Below are positions 37,052 to 49,976 of a stretch of 64,000 nt of DNA, in pieces. The notes under the pieces were generated by a model that searched no databases, was not told the origin of the DNA, and saw nothing but the letters and a program-made list of their open reading frames with translations. The DNA lies in assembly GCA_020809705.1 (NCBI GenBank), contig CP085828.1, positions 5,518,001 to 5,582,000 on the forward strand. Direction: 5' to 3'. Both the position numbers and the translations under genes were made by a program. Source of the DNA: Calonectria ilicicola (Eukaryota > Ascomycota > Sordariomycetes > Hypocreales > Nectriaceae). The stretch's first letter is position 1. Each line of letters starts with the position of its first letter.

Positions 37052-40000
37052 GCTCTACGCACTCACGGCAGTAAGCCTACTGCCCATAACCCAAGAATAA
37101 AATGACTAGCACGCCAGGTCCCAAAAGGACGGTTTGGAGCAAACAAAATTGATATCCAAGTCGAGCAAACAATGGTTGTGAAATAATAATAAACAATAGC
37201 AATTCGATGTCAACGTTTATCGGGTGGTTTGGGTGGATCGTGTGATTGACGGCTGAGGAGATCGCAAGTCGGAAAATCAGTCGATGAATTAGATGTAGTG
37301 TGGACAATTAAGCGTAGGTCAAGGCCGCATTAGATGGAGATGCACCGATACCTGGATCCCGATGAAGACAAGAAACGAAGAAAGCTGAAAGCCGCGCGGA
37401 TAAGAATAAAAACGGCCGAAAGCAAAAATATGAAGCTGCTCCTGTGTTGATGAGGGCGATACCAGTTCGTCGAGATGAAGATCGAAAGGGACCGTGGGGA
37501 TTAACGAGCAACCGAAACGGGAAACAGCACCAGGAACAGTGCAGAAAAGAATAAGCAAAGCGCGACGCCAAAGGTGCAGAAGAAAGCAATTAATTTGTTC
37601 GAGAACGAGTGCGTGTGAGAGAGCGACTGGCCAAGGATGGCTGGATTATAGCGAACGAGCGTGCGGGCGATTAACGACGGACCCAATGGAGAGCATTCGA
37701 GGTAGAGAGAAAGAATGAAAGAGATGTCCATGGGATGGGATCATGGGGGAAGGCGCGGCGGGTAAGGTAGCTTCAAGAAGGAGGGCGGCTGCCTTAGGTC
37801 GCTTCGACATCGACCCTCGGACTGCATACTGCGACCCTCGACATCAGAGTGTGCGAATTTAGTCAGGTACGGCCAGCTAGAGCAAGGTCCAGGAAGCTAG
37901 CTCGGCTGGTTTCTTCCCACTTAGCTCCGCACTTCCTGCCACCTCCTTCCAACCCTCCTGTCTCTCTTCCCCTTACAGGCTTAGCCGACGTACGGGCCTT
38001 GCCAGGTACCAAACAACGCGCCCAAGTCGACATCAATTGAGAGCGGGGGCGTCAGTTCATTGGCCAAAGCCAGGTGGGCTGCACAGCCAGTGAGCGGGAC
38101 GTGAACCAGTGTTGGAGCATCCTGGGGCTACTCTGCAGCTAAGGGATATTACCTGATGCAGCAGGGTTACTCCTGCAGGGCCGCGTCCACCGGAGCGACG
38201 AGGTCACCTTGTCACCGACACGCGGAAGACGGGACACGCGGGAGACGTTGGATCGTCCAGGGGCAAGATCTTCGCCGGGCACTATGTATCCTCAATCAAA
38301 GGGGCTGCTGAAAGGGTGTTGAAGAAATGGAATGGGGGCGACATCACACGAAATGAAAAACCAGTCATCACGCGAGATACGAGTCCTGAGGCGATTACCT
38401 GTAACCCCCGAGGAAATGTTCCCCCAATCAAGTCACGTAGGTGAGACACATTGAGGAAAATCACATGCTTCTCCCGGTGATTTTCTGAACACATTGAAGC
38501 CGCTTCTTTTTCTTCGCTGTTTTTTTCTTTTTTCTTTTTCTTCTCTTCGTGACAAAACCTTGGATTTGAAGTTCGGGTACCTTGTAGGATTTGTGGGGGG
38601 TTTGACGAGACAGGGATGGCTCGGGCTAGTAGTAACTTTAGCGACTGAGTCTGGATGATTGGACTAGCCCAGGTTAACTGACCATGATGAGAGATAGTGG
38701 GTTTGGTCGCAGGGGTACCATTGGTTCATCCTTGACCTGAGCTTTCTCAGCCAACCACCTCATCTGTGCGCGTGTGTTTCCTGTCTGCTGGGCTCGCCTT
38801 CAGTTGACGGAAGAGAAGCGGGTCGCTCAGGCTCTTTTCTGGAACAGGCGAGGAGTTTGTACACCCAAGCCTGGGCTCCAACCCCCCGGCTGGGCGAGCA
38901 CAGGTATTGGGTCAGCAGCTGGGAGCCGAGACAGTGGCTACCAATGTCTGCAGCCAGCCGGTTCACACATGGGCCACCTAACAGGTGGCAAGCCATCAAT
39001 GGCGCCGAAAGGGTAGCCCGAACCACCTCTGCAGCAAATCAAATTCCGAGTCATTCGAGCAAACCTTACGGGCCAATTAATTCCATTACATGCAAATCAA
39101 CTCAGGCAAGATTGCGCAAGACAGAAATAGATGTGTGGACCGCGAGCCATGTGGCCGACCATGGCCCTCAAAGTAGGCCTCATGGGCGCTTCTTCGACTT
39201 CACCTTGTATCGGTTTACCGCCCTTGGATTCCCTAACATCAATAGTAAGAGAAAACTGGTGCGCTGGTCCCAAAATGTCGGTGATCCTGCCCAAGCGCAC
39301 CATTTTAGTGCAGGCAAGGGCTTCGTTTCCAAGTGCTAAACGCAAGCCCCTTGCTCGATCTAGTTGCAACATGTCTCGGCGTCTGTTAAAAGTCCAAGCT
39401 ACGCGACGGCGCCTCTCGAAACGCAGCCCAAGCACAAGGACCACCTGCAGACGCCGCCCAAACGGCCGCGGCCTGTTGGCAGCGTTTGTGCACTCCTTTT
39501 CTCTGCCCCGCTTCCGCGCATCTCGTTCGTTTCACCACAGCCGAGCATATGTCTGACGACCTGTATCTGTTGCTCCTGATCGTCAACCACTGTTCAGACG
39601 ATGTTGCTGCAAACCTAAAGTCTGATCTGGGTTTCCATACGACATCCCATAGGCGCGCGCTCAATTCAATGTTGAGTTTCTCGCTCCGCCACTTTGCATG
39701 TTGCGTGTAAATTTCGTGTTAAGTCCGCGTTCCCAAGCAATCTTGATTCGTCCAGGAAATCCCAGTCTATGAGTGTATGGGTTACCTAGTGTTATCTGAA
39801 AGAAATTATTGCATCTTCGTCTAAAATAACGCGCTCGTACTGACTGGACCCGACCGGCTGGTCGGCGAACTTGGACCACAAACACATCCGAGCCTCCGTC
39901 TGGTATGACGTGCTATGCTTGCTACTCTTGCTCGCGCACTACGTTCCATGCCTAAATCTTCGATATGGCAACAAACACACATTGGCGAGAGGAATCGACT

Positions 40001-41879
40001 TCTTGTCTAATTTTGAACACTGCATTGACGGCCATCGTAGCGCATTCTTGCCCCGATGCTTGGCGGATTGTTCATTCATCAAGGAACGCGGCGGAAGAAG
40101 CTCGGACGACAGTCGTTGTTATCCGGGACATCCGCTTTAATGGGATGAATGGTTCATTCCCGTGCAACTAATACGAAATGCGGGTACTTTCATGCCAGCA
40201 TCAAGACACACCACGCACCGTCTCGCTACCCTAAAGTAGCTCAGGTCAAGTTCAGTTCAGTGTAGCTTAGTCCTGCATGGGCCAAGACATTTACCAGTAG
40301 TATGGAATATTGAAAGAATGTCACTCGTTTGACAGCTTCCTTTGTCGCTCGGATGTCTAGTGCAAGGGCACACGCCAGAGCGCCAAGCATAATAAATCTA
40401 TCATTTAGGCATGGGAATCGATCAAGTCCACGCAAAGCAAGGTAAATATGGAATGCGAACGCCGTGCGCATCTGCACTAGAGATCATCACTAGAGATACT
40501 CAACAAAGAGCCTCGGCTCCCAATTCACTTAGATCTCAGAGTTGAGAGAATCAAAACAAACAAAGGGGTGGTGAACGAACGGCAATCGGAGCTTCAATAT
40601 ACTCTACATCTTATTGCCCAGAGGATCCCACACTTCTCACAGCAATTTTTTTTCTTTCCTTTTTTGCCCCCCTCCGTTTTCGTGCAATGCAGGGCGGTGA
40701 ATACTGAAACATGCATACATACTTGCTGATGAACATACGCTGTTTAGCTAAATCTCACTTTCCATTGACCAGGAACACTTACTACCGCATTCCTGGTACG
40801 CGAGGAGAGCGCAATACAAGCAATTTTAAATTAACAAGAAGCAATTTACGAGCCAGCAAGGATAGAGGCTGTCCAGCAAAGCGCGAACACGTCAAAGGTC
40901 GGCTCCATACTGGACCCCACAGTCATGTTCAGCCCATACAGTGATCCTAGCTTACATCATCGACATGCAAGGTTAGCCATCAAGACAATAGCCTCTGACT
41001 AGCCAACCAACACGTGCCAAAATGAGGACAATGGTTCCATGTTTCTGTTGCGCAAAGTCCCTCACATCGCTTGCGTTTTGACATAGCACAAGTCGTGTCA
41101 TGCTAGTGCATAAGCACATCTGGTATTGATTAATTAATTATACTTGAGGGTGCACACCCAGCTGGCCCCACACATATTCAAAGTGGGAAAGTAAACAGCC
41201 CGCTCATAATGGAAATAGCCAAACAATGGATAATACATAAAATAACGATCCGGACAAGGTGAGATACAGGGAACTCAAATATGCTTTTAATGAAAGGAAT
41301 GTAATTGTGATCAGACTGGAACCGCAAACTATGGTTTTTCTACGATTTTGTCATACCCTACCCTAGCACTTGGGTGTAGCGATGTTGCGACAGACACCAT
41401 TCAAATTTCTCAGGTAAAATGCGCATTAGAAAAACCAGAATAAAATAAATAGAGAAGAGGAAGGAAGAGAGAAAAAAAAAAAATCACCGACAGTCATTCA
41501 ATTTATCAATGTATGATTTGCCGTCTACATTGATTATGATAACATGCCACATATTTTTGTTGCTTGGAGGGCAAAAATAATGGGCTAGTTTGGTGGTGTC
41601 TTAACGAGGCTAGCCCACGACCAACTTGCAACTCTCCTCCCTCAGCCTCGTCCAATGCCACATACCTGTTCCACCTATCATACGTAGCCTCAACCCGAGG
41701 ATTGGGCTTCTCTTTGTCCACGACAGCCACAAAAGGTTTCCAGGCCAAAGAAGCTACTTGTTTATTTTCGGTCATATATTCGCTCACGCTCTTTTTTCAT
41801 CGCTCCTTTCCTACCACCACTTTGACCTCGCTAGACCAAGTCCCAAACCCTAGCATCGTGTCAGGGTGAGAGCTGCAAT
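37052..41879. other. 4.8 kb gene-poor region
   Basis: Between the start of the leftward serine-rich gene and rce1. ORFs here are short, overlap on both strands and have no recognisable content. About 37050-37750 is probably the promoter and leader of the serine-rich gene. A C/T tract lies at about 38505-38550 and A-runs occur near 40650 and 41474. No tRNA, transposon ends or CRISPR were found. Confidence 0.45.
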
Positions 41880-43221
41880 ATGTCCACTACTTCATCATTC
41901 ACACCCGGGTCACTCGGGTTTGAACCGTTTCAAGCCGTGGTCTTGCTGGTAAGCCGCGCCCATAGCATTCCTTGGTTCTGTTCCCGCTTTCCACGGTGTT
42001 CATCATTTTACCACCGTCAATCACGATCTTCACAAAGTCATTAACCAATCTTGACTACATTTTGAAACTCCACGCTTCCTTCACACTTCTGGAATGGCTG
42101 CATTTGCTTACCTGAAATACTTGTTTCGGCATCATAACAGGTCGTCTACACTCTTGTCTATGTTATTCCCCTATACTTCTCCGCTACAACACGGCCTTCA
42201 CCAACGCGCTCTCGAGATGCTCCCGAGGCTATCCGTGCCCGCATCCTTGTGGTCTCGCTCTCGACAGCTGTTTGCTCCACTGTGACACTGATTTTGCTCT
42301 CGTCACAGCCACAGCAGCAGCAGAAGCCCCTGCATCTCATGGGCTACTGGCCACCCGGAATCGCCGATTCAGCTCGCGCTCTCTGGCTGACGGCGTTGCT
42401 CTTCGCGGGTCCTCTCTACGAGTCTCTCATTATTGATGGCTTGGCTCGCGAATGGCTGACTCTCCAACCCCTTAGAGATCTCTGGGTCGACTGGCCCGCC
42501 TGGAGGAACATGGTGGCGGTACGTATTCATCTAAAAAAAAAAAAGCCCTTATCCCATATTCTTCCCCAGTTTCGAATTGTCTTGTTTCCAACCCATGCAC
42601 ACATTATTTTAGCCCAGCCCCCATCTCACCTGTCCGACCTCGCCCCACGTCTGTCACAAGCCTCCCTCAACTTTCACACCGCCTTTTTTTCTTTTCTTTT
42701 TTCCCTTCCTAATTCAATTCCACTGCTAACTTCGCCCTTGACAGGGTCCTGTAACTGAAGAATGCCTCTTCCGTTCCGCAGCCATCCCGCTACTGCTTCA
42801 GGCGGGGGCCAGCCTCACCGGAACTATCTTCTTGTCGCCGCTAGTATTTGGACTTGCTCATCTTCACCACTTCTATGAGTTCCGAATCACACATCCTCGC
42901 ACCCCGCTCCCTATTGCTATTGCACGTTCTCTACTCCAGCTGTCTTACACATCTCTGTTTGGGGCTTATGCTACCTTCTTGTTCCTGAGGACCGGCAGTC
43001 TGTTGGCTGTCATTCTCGTACACGCATTTTGTAATTGTATGGGTCTCCCCCGATTTTGGGGATCTCTTGAACCGTACTGGATCTTGGACCCAGAGGCAGC
43101 TACTTCATCCCGGAGGATTTATACTGTCGTGTATTATGTTTTGTTGGTCAGTGGTTTAGTTGCTTGGTGGAAGAACCTGTACTCCTTGACTGCTACACCG
43201 ATGGCTTTGGCTGACTTTTAA
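41880..43221 (+). CDS. rce1: CaaX prenyl protease 2 (Rce1)
   Basis: An ER membrane endoprotease that removes the -aaX tripeptide from farnesylated or geranylgeranylated CaaX proteins such as Ras and a-factor. Three exons (41880-41948, 42141-42518, 42745-43221) sum to 307 residues. Catalytic motifs are present: paired glutamates in GPVTEECLFRSAA, the first His in PLVFGLAHLHHFYEF, and His/Asn in VILVHAFCNCMGLPRFWG. Several hydrophobic segments surround them. The second intron (42519-42744, 226 nt) is long for this genome and contains A- and T-runs. Convergent with mmm1. Confidence 0.94.
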
Positions 43222-43682
43222 TTGTCAACCGGTAAACCATTGGATTATTTGATACCTATTCATTGCGCTCCACTACATACTAGATAAATTTAGTGGAATG
43301 GCGAGATATAAAGCTGAGGATGAGCGAGCGGCCTTATTTTATCAGTGGCCACTCGATAACCAGAGTGGACATACTGAAGTGGTTGCAACATCAGGTGAAT
43401 GCTTATGGTTCATTGTGTAAGTTAGTGGCCGGGGAAAAAGCTCAAGCTCAGGTAATCGTTGATAAAAATGCGGAGGTATTGCATGTGATTCTTCCTGAGT
43501 ACAGTACAATATCTTTTTTAATTATGTGGCTTATGCTTTTCTTTCGACTTCAGTTTGGGCTGCTTGCATATATTGTGCATGTTTTATCTACCATGGTTTC
43601 ACGAATATATTTGGAAAGATGCATATTATCAAGAGTAGGAGTAGTATTGTTTGGTTGATAAATAGTCTATTTATATCCACGT
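43222..43682. other. Convergent 3' region rce1/mmm1
   Basis: 461 bp, AT-rich toward mmm1. No gene or repeat was seen. Confidence 0.4.
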
Positions 43683-44960
43683 TTAGTGACCTGTCATGGG
43701 CCCAGGTATTTGGAAATCGTCATCATCTCGTCCTCTTCGACGATGTCGTAGTAGGCTTTGATCTCTGCCTTCAGTCTCCTCACGCAGTTCGCGACCAGTG
43801 TCCCTGCTCTTCGATCGGCTGACTGAAGAGGCGCCATCGGCCATCGAATCATCTGGCCCTCTCGTGTTCTTCTTGCGAGGCCATAGGCTCGGAAGTGCGA
43901 TCTCTTGAAACCGGGGCTCCACGGCACGCTCGTCAAACCATCGATGTAGACGAGCTTCCACTAGTTGTGCAATCTTCGGAACGTCCTGAAGCCGAGATCT
44001 ACTACCTAGAAGGCTTCTGATAGAAAAGTCTAGTCGGTAATCATCCAGAAAGTTAAACCTCATCATCGTAGGAGTTGACTGAGAGGGATTGCTGGGAATG
44101 AAGGAAATCGACAAAGTCCCACTGAACCTGACAACGGAGACAGAAAGGGCAACCGGTAGTACTGCAGAGAGATTTTTGGGGTAGTTGAGAAGAAGTTTGG
44201 TTTCGACAGCAAGGGTGAGCATGTCGCTCAAGTCAACATCCATACGCGCTTGGAGACGAGTTCCATCTCTTGCTGCAGTGGCAGGGTCAAACTTCCTTCC
44301 CAAGCCAAGACTTAGCCCATCTTCATCGACAGGGATGATCCGGCAATTGCTAAGGATGGGAAAGTCTTCGCCAAGACTCAGCTCTGTAACACGGATCTCA
44401 TCAACGAAATCGGGTCTCGAGTTGCCATTCAGGGCCTTGGTTAGGGAGTTTAGGATAGCATCATCATGTTGAGCGTCGCTCCGGAATTGCGCAATGGTCT
44501 GGGCTACTAGGACGTTGAACCAATCCAGGCTCTCAGGCTGATGGCTGTCGACGTTGTAATATGTTTTGCTTAAAATCGACCCAATTGTCAAAGCAGGAGG
44601 GTTCCTTAATACACTCGACTTTTTGCGGTTCAGTGTCTGACCCTGGCGGTTGTTGGATGAACGTAGACTTAACAGGGAGCGCTTGTGAGCGAGACTTCTA
44701 GATTTGCGCTCTGCTGCTCTCAGAGATGCAGTTACATCAGGCGAGGGAGGGTCGCCAAAGATGAAAAACTTGATGAAGGCGGCCAAGACGAGGACAACAG
44801 AGAGCTGGCCTAAAATGAGGCCTTGGGTGAACGTGAGCCTAATTATAAGTGGATTGCGTCAGCCACCGGCTGCTGGATGGCGACATAAAGGTGTGTATTC
44901 AATTTTGATGGATGACACTTACGTCGGTTCTGAGGGGCGCGGACAGGTGTCCATCGCCAT
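43683..44960 (-). CDS. mmm1: Maintenance of mitochondrial morphology protein 1 (ERMES subunit)
   Basis: The ER-anchored subunit of the ER-mitochondria encounter structure; its SMP domain transfers phospholipids with Mdm12 and Mdm34. Two exons (44960-44923, 44838-43683) sum to 397 residues. The lumenal N-terminus is very short ([13 protein letters not shown]). It is followed by [20 protein letters not shown] and [13 protein letters not shown], the single membrane segment and its conserved exit. The SMP domain starts near [20 protein letters not shown] and includes [60 protein letters not shown] and [20 protein letters not shown]. The tail is charged. Related fungi often have a longer N-terminus, so an upstream exon is possible. 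Divergent from vps45. Confidence 0.95.
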
Positions 44961-45416
44961 TGTCCAAGTTGGAGCTGCTGGTCTTTTCGCAAAGTTATAT
45001 TATGACCCGCACTGTATAGTAACGAGCTTCAGTTTCTCGGCGACATTGTAAAGCTCTGATAATGTGTGAGCTGGTGGATTGATTCCCAAAACTGGTCTCT
45101 GACAAAGTGGTGGTGCTGACCTATCATGTTGTTGTGCCAATATGCACATGTCGGGGCAGTCATGACGTTATCCAGAATCGGCATACGTACGATGAACCAC
45201 CCTTCACTTGAAACGGCCACAATCACCCAGCGCATCACCCTCGCTACCCCATTCTCGAATCCTCGCCGTCCTCAGTTATTTTATTAGCTGAATAATTTCG
45301 CTCGCCGGTCTTTCTGAGTCCCCGCGAGTGCGGGGATGAAATAGAGCCTATCCAGGAAGTTCCCGCCCTTTCCTGGCGGTTCCGACGCCGCGGCTGTTTG
45401 CTGCCTGTTGCCCGTC
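44961..45416. promoter_or_regulatory. Divergent mmm1/vps45 promoter with paired CreA-type sites
   Basis: 456 bp between start codons. At 45320-45335 a perfect 6 bp inverted repeat (CCCCGC, GAGT, GCGGGG) lies about 80 bp before the vps45 ATG. Both arms match the CreA/Mig1-type consensus SYGGRG. Function is untested. Confidence 0.5.
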
Positions 45417-47201
45417 ATGGATGTCTCTCAGGCTATTGCAGGGTACATCTCTAAGGTGATTGCAACGAGTGACACCTCGTCATCTAAGATGAAAATCCTG
45501 CTGCTCGACCGCGAAACTGTCAACATCGTGTCCACTGCTGTCACCCAATCCTCGCTCCTGAACCATGAAGTCTACCTTATCGACCGCTTGGATAATGCTG
45601 GGCGCGAAAAGATGCGCCACCTGCGATGTTTATGCCTGGTTCGCCCATCGCCTGAAACCATCCAGCTGCTTATAGACGAACTCCGGGACCCTAAGTACGG
45701 AGAGTACAATTTGTACTTTACCAATGTAGCCAAGAAGTCATCCCTTGAGCGGTTGGCTGAAGCGGATGACCACGAAGTTGTCAAAGTTGTTCAGGAGCAC
45801 TTCGCTGATTATATTGTCATCAACCCGGATCTCTTTTCATTTGACCTTACTCTCCCGCAAAATCGCATTTGGGCTAGCAACCCAGACACTTGGAACCCAG
45901 ACTCGTTGCAACGATGTGCCGAGGGCCTCATTGCGGTGCTTCTGTCCCTCAAGAAGAAACCGCTTATTAGATACGAGAAGACGAGTCCTCTAGCCAGAAA
46001 GCTGGCTACTGAAATTCGCTATCTAATGACGCAAGAAGACCAGTTATTTGACTTTCGAAAAGTTGACACCCCTCCAATTCTTCTGGTTTTAGATCGCCGG
46101 GAGGATCCAGTAACGCCACTTCTGACCCAATGGACCTACCAGGCCATGGTGCATCATCTATTAGGGATTAAAAACGGTCGTGTCGATCTTAGCAGCGTCC
46201 TGGATATCAGTCCCGAGTTAAAGGAAATTGTACTTTCCCAAGACCAGGACCCGTTCTTCAAAAAGAACATGTTTCTAAACTTCGGTGACTTGGGCGGGAA
46301 CATCAAAGAATACGTCGGTCAATACCAATCCAAGACGCAAAACAATGCAAACATCGAGTCTATATCGGATATGAAAAGGTTTATCGAAGAGTACCCCGAA
46401 TTTCGGAAGCTGTCTGGCAATGTCAGCAAACACGTTACACTTGTTTCAGAGCTGAGCCGACGAGTTGCAGCTGAGAACCTGCTAGAAGTCAGTGAACTAG
46501 AACAGAGTCTAGCATGCAATGATAACCACGGCACAGACTTGAAGGTATGGAATGAGAGGTCCAGAACCGGTTTGAGGAGACTGACATCCAGCTAGAATAT
46601 CCAACGGCTTATCCAGTCTCCATCTGTTACATCAGAGAGCAAGGTTGGACTTGTAGCTCTGTATGCTTTGAGGCATCAGAGGCACCCATCAAACGCGTTG
46701 CCCATGCTCAAGGATCTCCTTGTGGCAGCTGGAAATGTTCCTCCACGAGAAGCAGAGCTTGTTGACAAACTACTGACATATCACTCCTCTCTTCACTCAT
46801 CCCAATCCCAGGGCGGAATCTCTGAGATTTTCGACTCTGCTGGTATTTTCTCTGGCGCCTCTAACCGATTCAAAGGTCTCAAGGGCGTAGAGAATGTCTA
46901 CACCCAACACAGCCCGCTGCTCGAATCCACGTTGCAGAATCTCATCAAGGGCAGGTTGAGAGAGCAGCAATATCCGTTCGTTGAGGGAGGAGGCTCGACA
47001 AAGGACAAGCCACAGGATATTATTGTGTTTATTGTTGGTGGTGCTACATATGAGGAAGCAAAGATGGTTGCTGCTCTTAATGCTGCCACTCCAGGGGTCC
47101 GAATTGTACTTGGAGGCACATCAATCCATAACGCGGCTACTTTTCTTGAGGAAGTTCATGACGCAGTATCTACATGGCCAGAAGCACGGGGGAGAAGGTA
47201 A
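45417..47201 (+). CDS. vps45: Vacuolar sorting SM protein Vps45
   Basis: A Sec1/Munc18-family protein that partners the t-SNARE Tlg2 and controls fusion at the trans-Golgi/endosome. Two exons (45417-46544, 46596-47201) give 577 residues, the usual family length. Signature blocks are MKILLLDRETVNIVSTAVTQ, LRCLCLVRPSPETIQLLIDE, NLYFTNVAKKSSLERLAEAD, PPILLVLDRREDPVTPLLTQ (the SM core) and WTYQAMVHHLLGI. The C-terminal domain carries QDIIVFIVGGATYEEAKMVA, then GVRIVLGGTSIHNAATFLEE. The short, well-placed intron (46545-46595) preserves frame. The next gene, mto1, starts 252 bp downstream. Confidence 0.96.
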
Positions 47202-47452
47202 TGGAGAGAAGGAGAGCAGGCCGTGGCGAATACCTCAGCAGATGATTTTTATTATGTAACGCGAGAATTGCCATCATTTGGGCTACAATCTCAAAGATGG
47301 TTGGTGTAGAGAGGCAAATAATCGCTGCGAATGCTCGGTAGTTTCATATAATGGTTTAAATAAATACACTAATGGCGCATGGCCTGTGCCCTTGCCCCCA
47401 TTTTGACATTGCAACTTTGCAAGGCGATTTTCTTCCCTGTCGACGGAATGCC

Positions 47453-49596
47453 ATGCGCTCCATACGAAGACCCCATCCCGTAATTTGGCAACGCCAATGG
47501 CAAGCTGCGAGCCGGCGATATCTGGCGACAGTCGTCAGCGAATCAAGGTTGGCCCGCCCATTTTGCACACTCTGAACTTGTAGCTGCCCAGTACCCTAAC
47601 GTTGATTTTTTCTTGCATAGAGCGTTCGACGTTGTCGTGATTGGAGGCGGGCATGCCGGTGCAGAGGCATGCGCAGCAGCAGCGAGGACTGGCGCGCGTA
47701 CGGCGCTGGTCACACCCAAGATTGACAATCTAGGAACGTGCTCCTGTAATCCAAGTTTCGGCGGCATTGGAAAGGGAACCATTATCCGCGAAATCGATGC
47801 CCTCGACGGTCTCACTGGAAGAATCATCGACAAGGCCGGAATCCAGTTTCACGTATTAAACCGCAGAAAGGGTGCGGCAGTTTGGGTATGTGATCGCCTG
47901 CACTCGTTCAATTGAGAGCTTCCTGAGCTGAACCGACCTTTAATAGGGACCCCGCGCTCAAATTGATAGAAATCTGTACAAGAAACACATGCGAGAAGAG
48001 CTCACTTCATATCCGAACCTCTCTATAATCCTCGATAGCGTATCCGATATCGTCCTCTCCGATCCATCAGAGCTCAGCCATGGCGCGTCTGGCCGCATCG
48101 CGGGTGTTCGACTCGAGTCTGGGCAGATCGTACCGACAAACAACGTTATCATTACGACCGGAACCTTTCTCAGCGGCGAAATCCACATTGGTCTTCAGTG
48201 CTACCCAGCAGGTCGGATAGGCGAGGCTGCAACGTTTGGACTAAGCAAGTCACTTAAGGAGGCCGGATTCCAACTCGGACGGCTCAAGACAGGCACCCCT
48301 CCACGAATCGCAAAAGAGACCATAAACCTTGACATTCTGGAAAGGCAGTATGGGGACGACCCTCCTATGCCCTTCAGCTACCTTAACGAGACGGTTTCTG
48401 TGCAAGAACAACTTACTTGCAGTGTGACATATACCAATCAGTCAACCCATGATGTTGTTCGCAAAAACCTCGACAAGACTATTCATATCCGCGAGACTAT
48501 CAAAGGACCACGGTACTGCCCATCTCTCGAATCTAAGGTGATGAGGTTTCCAGAAAAGGATCGCCACATCGTGTGGCTTGAGCCGGAGGGGTTCGACAAC
48601 AACGTCGTGTATCCTAACGGCCTCTCTATGACTATCCCCGCTGAAGCCCAGGAACAGGTTTTGCGGAGCATACCTGGCTTAGAGAACTCGACAATGCTTC
48701 AGCCTGGATATGGTGTAGAATATGACTACATTGACCCTCGGGGTCTTAAGTCTACCCTTGAGACCAAAGCCATCAGTGGGCTTTACCTTGCTGGACAAAT
48801 CAACGGCACAACTGGATACGAGGAGGCTGCAGGGCAGGGTGTCATAGCGGGCATCAACGCTGGTCGGGCCGCTCGTGGGCTTCCTGGCGTGTCTCTGTCT
48901 CGTGGGGACGGCTACATTGGTATTATGATCGACGATCTTATCACCAAGGGTGTAACTGAGCCATACCGCATGTTTACAGCTCGAAGCGAATTTCGTATGT
49001 CAGCCCGAGCGGACAATGCCGATTTTCGGCTTACTGACTACGGTAAGGAATGGGGCGTTGTTTCGGACAAACGCTGGGCTGCGTTTCGTGATGAGCGACA
49101 GCAAGTGGACGATTTGACCAAAGCGCTCGAGGCAGTGTCTCTTAGCCCGCAGCAATGGCAAGATAGGGGATTTCGGTTGAAACAGAACTCCCAGCGTCGA
49201 AATGGCGTTGAGATACTCCGGCTCTCTAGTGATAACTCACGAATCCAGCTCGAGCAACTGGCATCCGTCGTACCCGAGATTGCGCAGTATTCGGCTCGCA
49301 TCCGTAATCGCGTCGTCACAGAGGCCTTTTATGCGCCTTACATCAAGATGCAGGAGTCAGAGCGAGGCCGCTTTACGAATGATGAGAGCGTCCAGTTGCC
49401 ACCGGGCCTGGACTATGACCAAATCCTCGGCCTGGCCATTTCTGAGAAGGAGGCTCTCAAGGCGGCCCGCCCAGAAACACTGGCTCAGGCTCGGCGAGTG
49501 GAAGGTGTGACGCCAGCTGGAAGTCTTCGACTACTTGCGTATGTGCGTCGTCGGCCATCGATATCAGTGCTCACGGGCATTGACGAGGCAGTGTAG
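47453..49596 (+). CDS. mto1: Mitochondrial tRNA uridine-34 modification enzyme Mto1 (MnmG/GidA family)
   Basis: An FAD enzyme that, with Mss1, installs 5-carboxymethylaminomethyl-type groups on wobble uridine of mitochondrial tRNAs. Exons 47453-47547, 47621-47885 and 47947-49596 sum to 669 residues. The leader [20 protein letters not shown], then RRYLATVV, is a basic mitochondrial presequence. FAD-binding GxGxxG is in [20 protein letters not shown]. GidA marks are [52 protein letters not shown], and [20 protein letters not shown]. The C-terminal helical domain ends at the stop 49594-49596. An in-frame ATG at 47372 is possible but would bury the presequence. Confidence 0.95.
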
Positions 49597-49976
49597 GATG
49601 TTTTGATGGAAAGTAGGGCGTAGACAAGACCAACTTATGTATGAATAAAGGAGAATAAATGCATGGGACGTAGGGCATGGTCGGTGTTTGGGATAGATAT
49701 CGTTACGAAAACAATAGATAAGGGGCCATGTACATTTCTTCTCTTGGTAATACAAGCAATATCTACGAATACAATAAAAACCGAGGTGGAGGCAAAAGCA
49801 GCCTAATGACATATAGGATGCCTCTGGTCCTGGATGTTTCCTCTGACATCTGGACACTACTTCCAGGTCGAACCGAGACATCTTGGAAACGATTCGAGAG
49901 GAGCTTGCTAGCTTGTTTCTTCCTGGTTCTGATATGCTCTCCACCTTGGTTGTCCAGATCCTTTCAAGGAGAATGT
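49597..49976. other. Convergent 3' region mto1/crd1
   Basis: 380 bp between convergent stops. No gene or repeat was seen. Confidence 0.4.

Noticed and set aside
38857..39339. 160-codon + strand frame in the 4.8 kb gap
   Set aside because: It overlaps frames on the opposite strand, has no domain, and its composition is not protein-like.
41120..41145. ATTAATTAATTA-type palindrome as an origin or repeat
   Set aside because: Short AT palindromes are common in fungal spacers; no supporting context.
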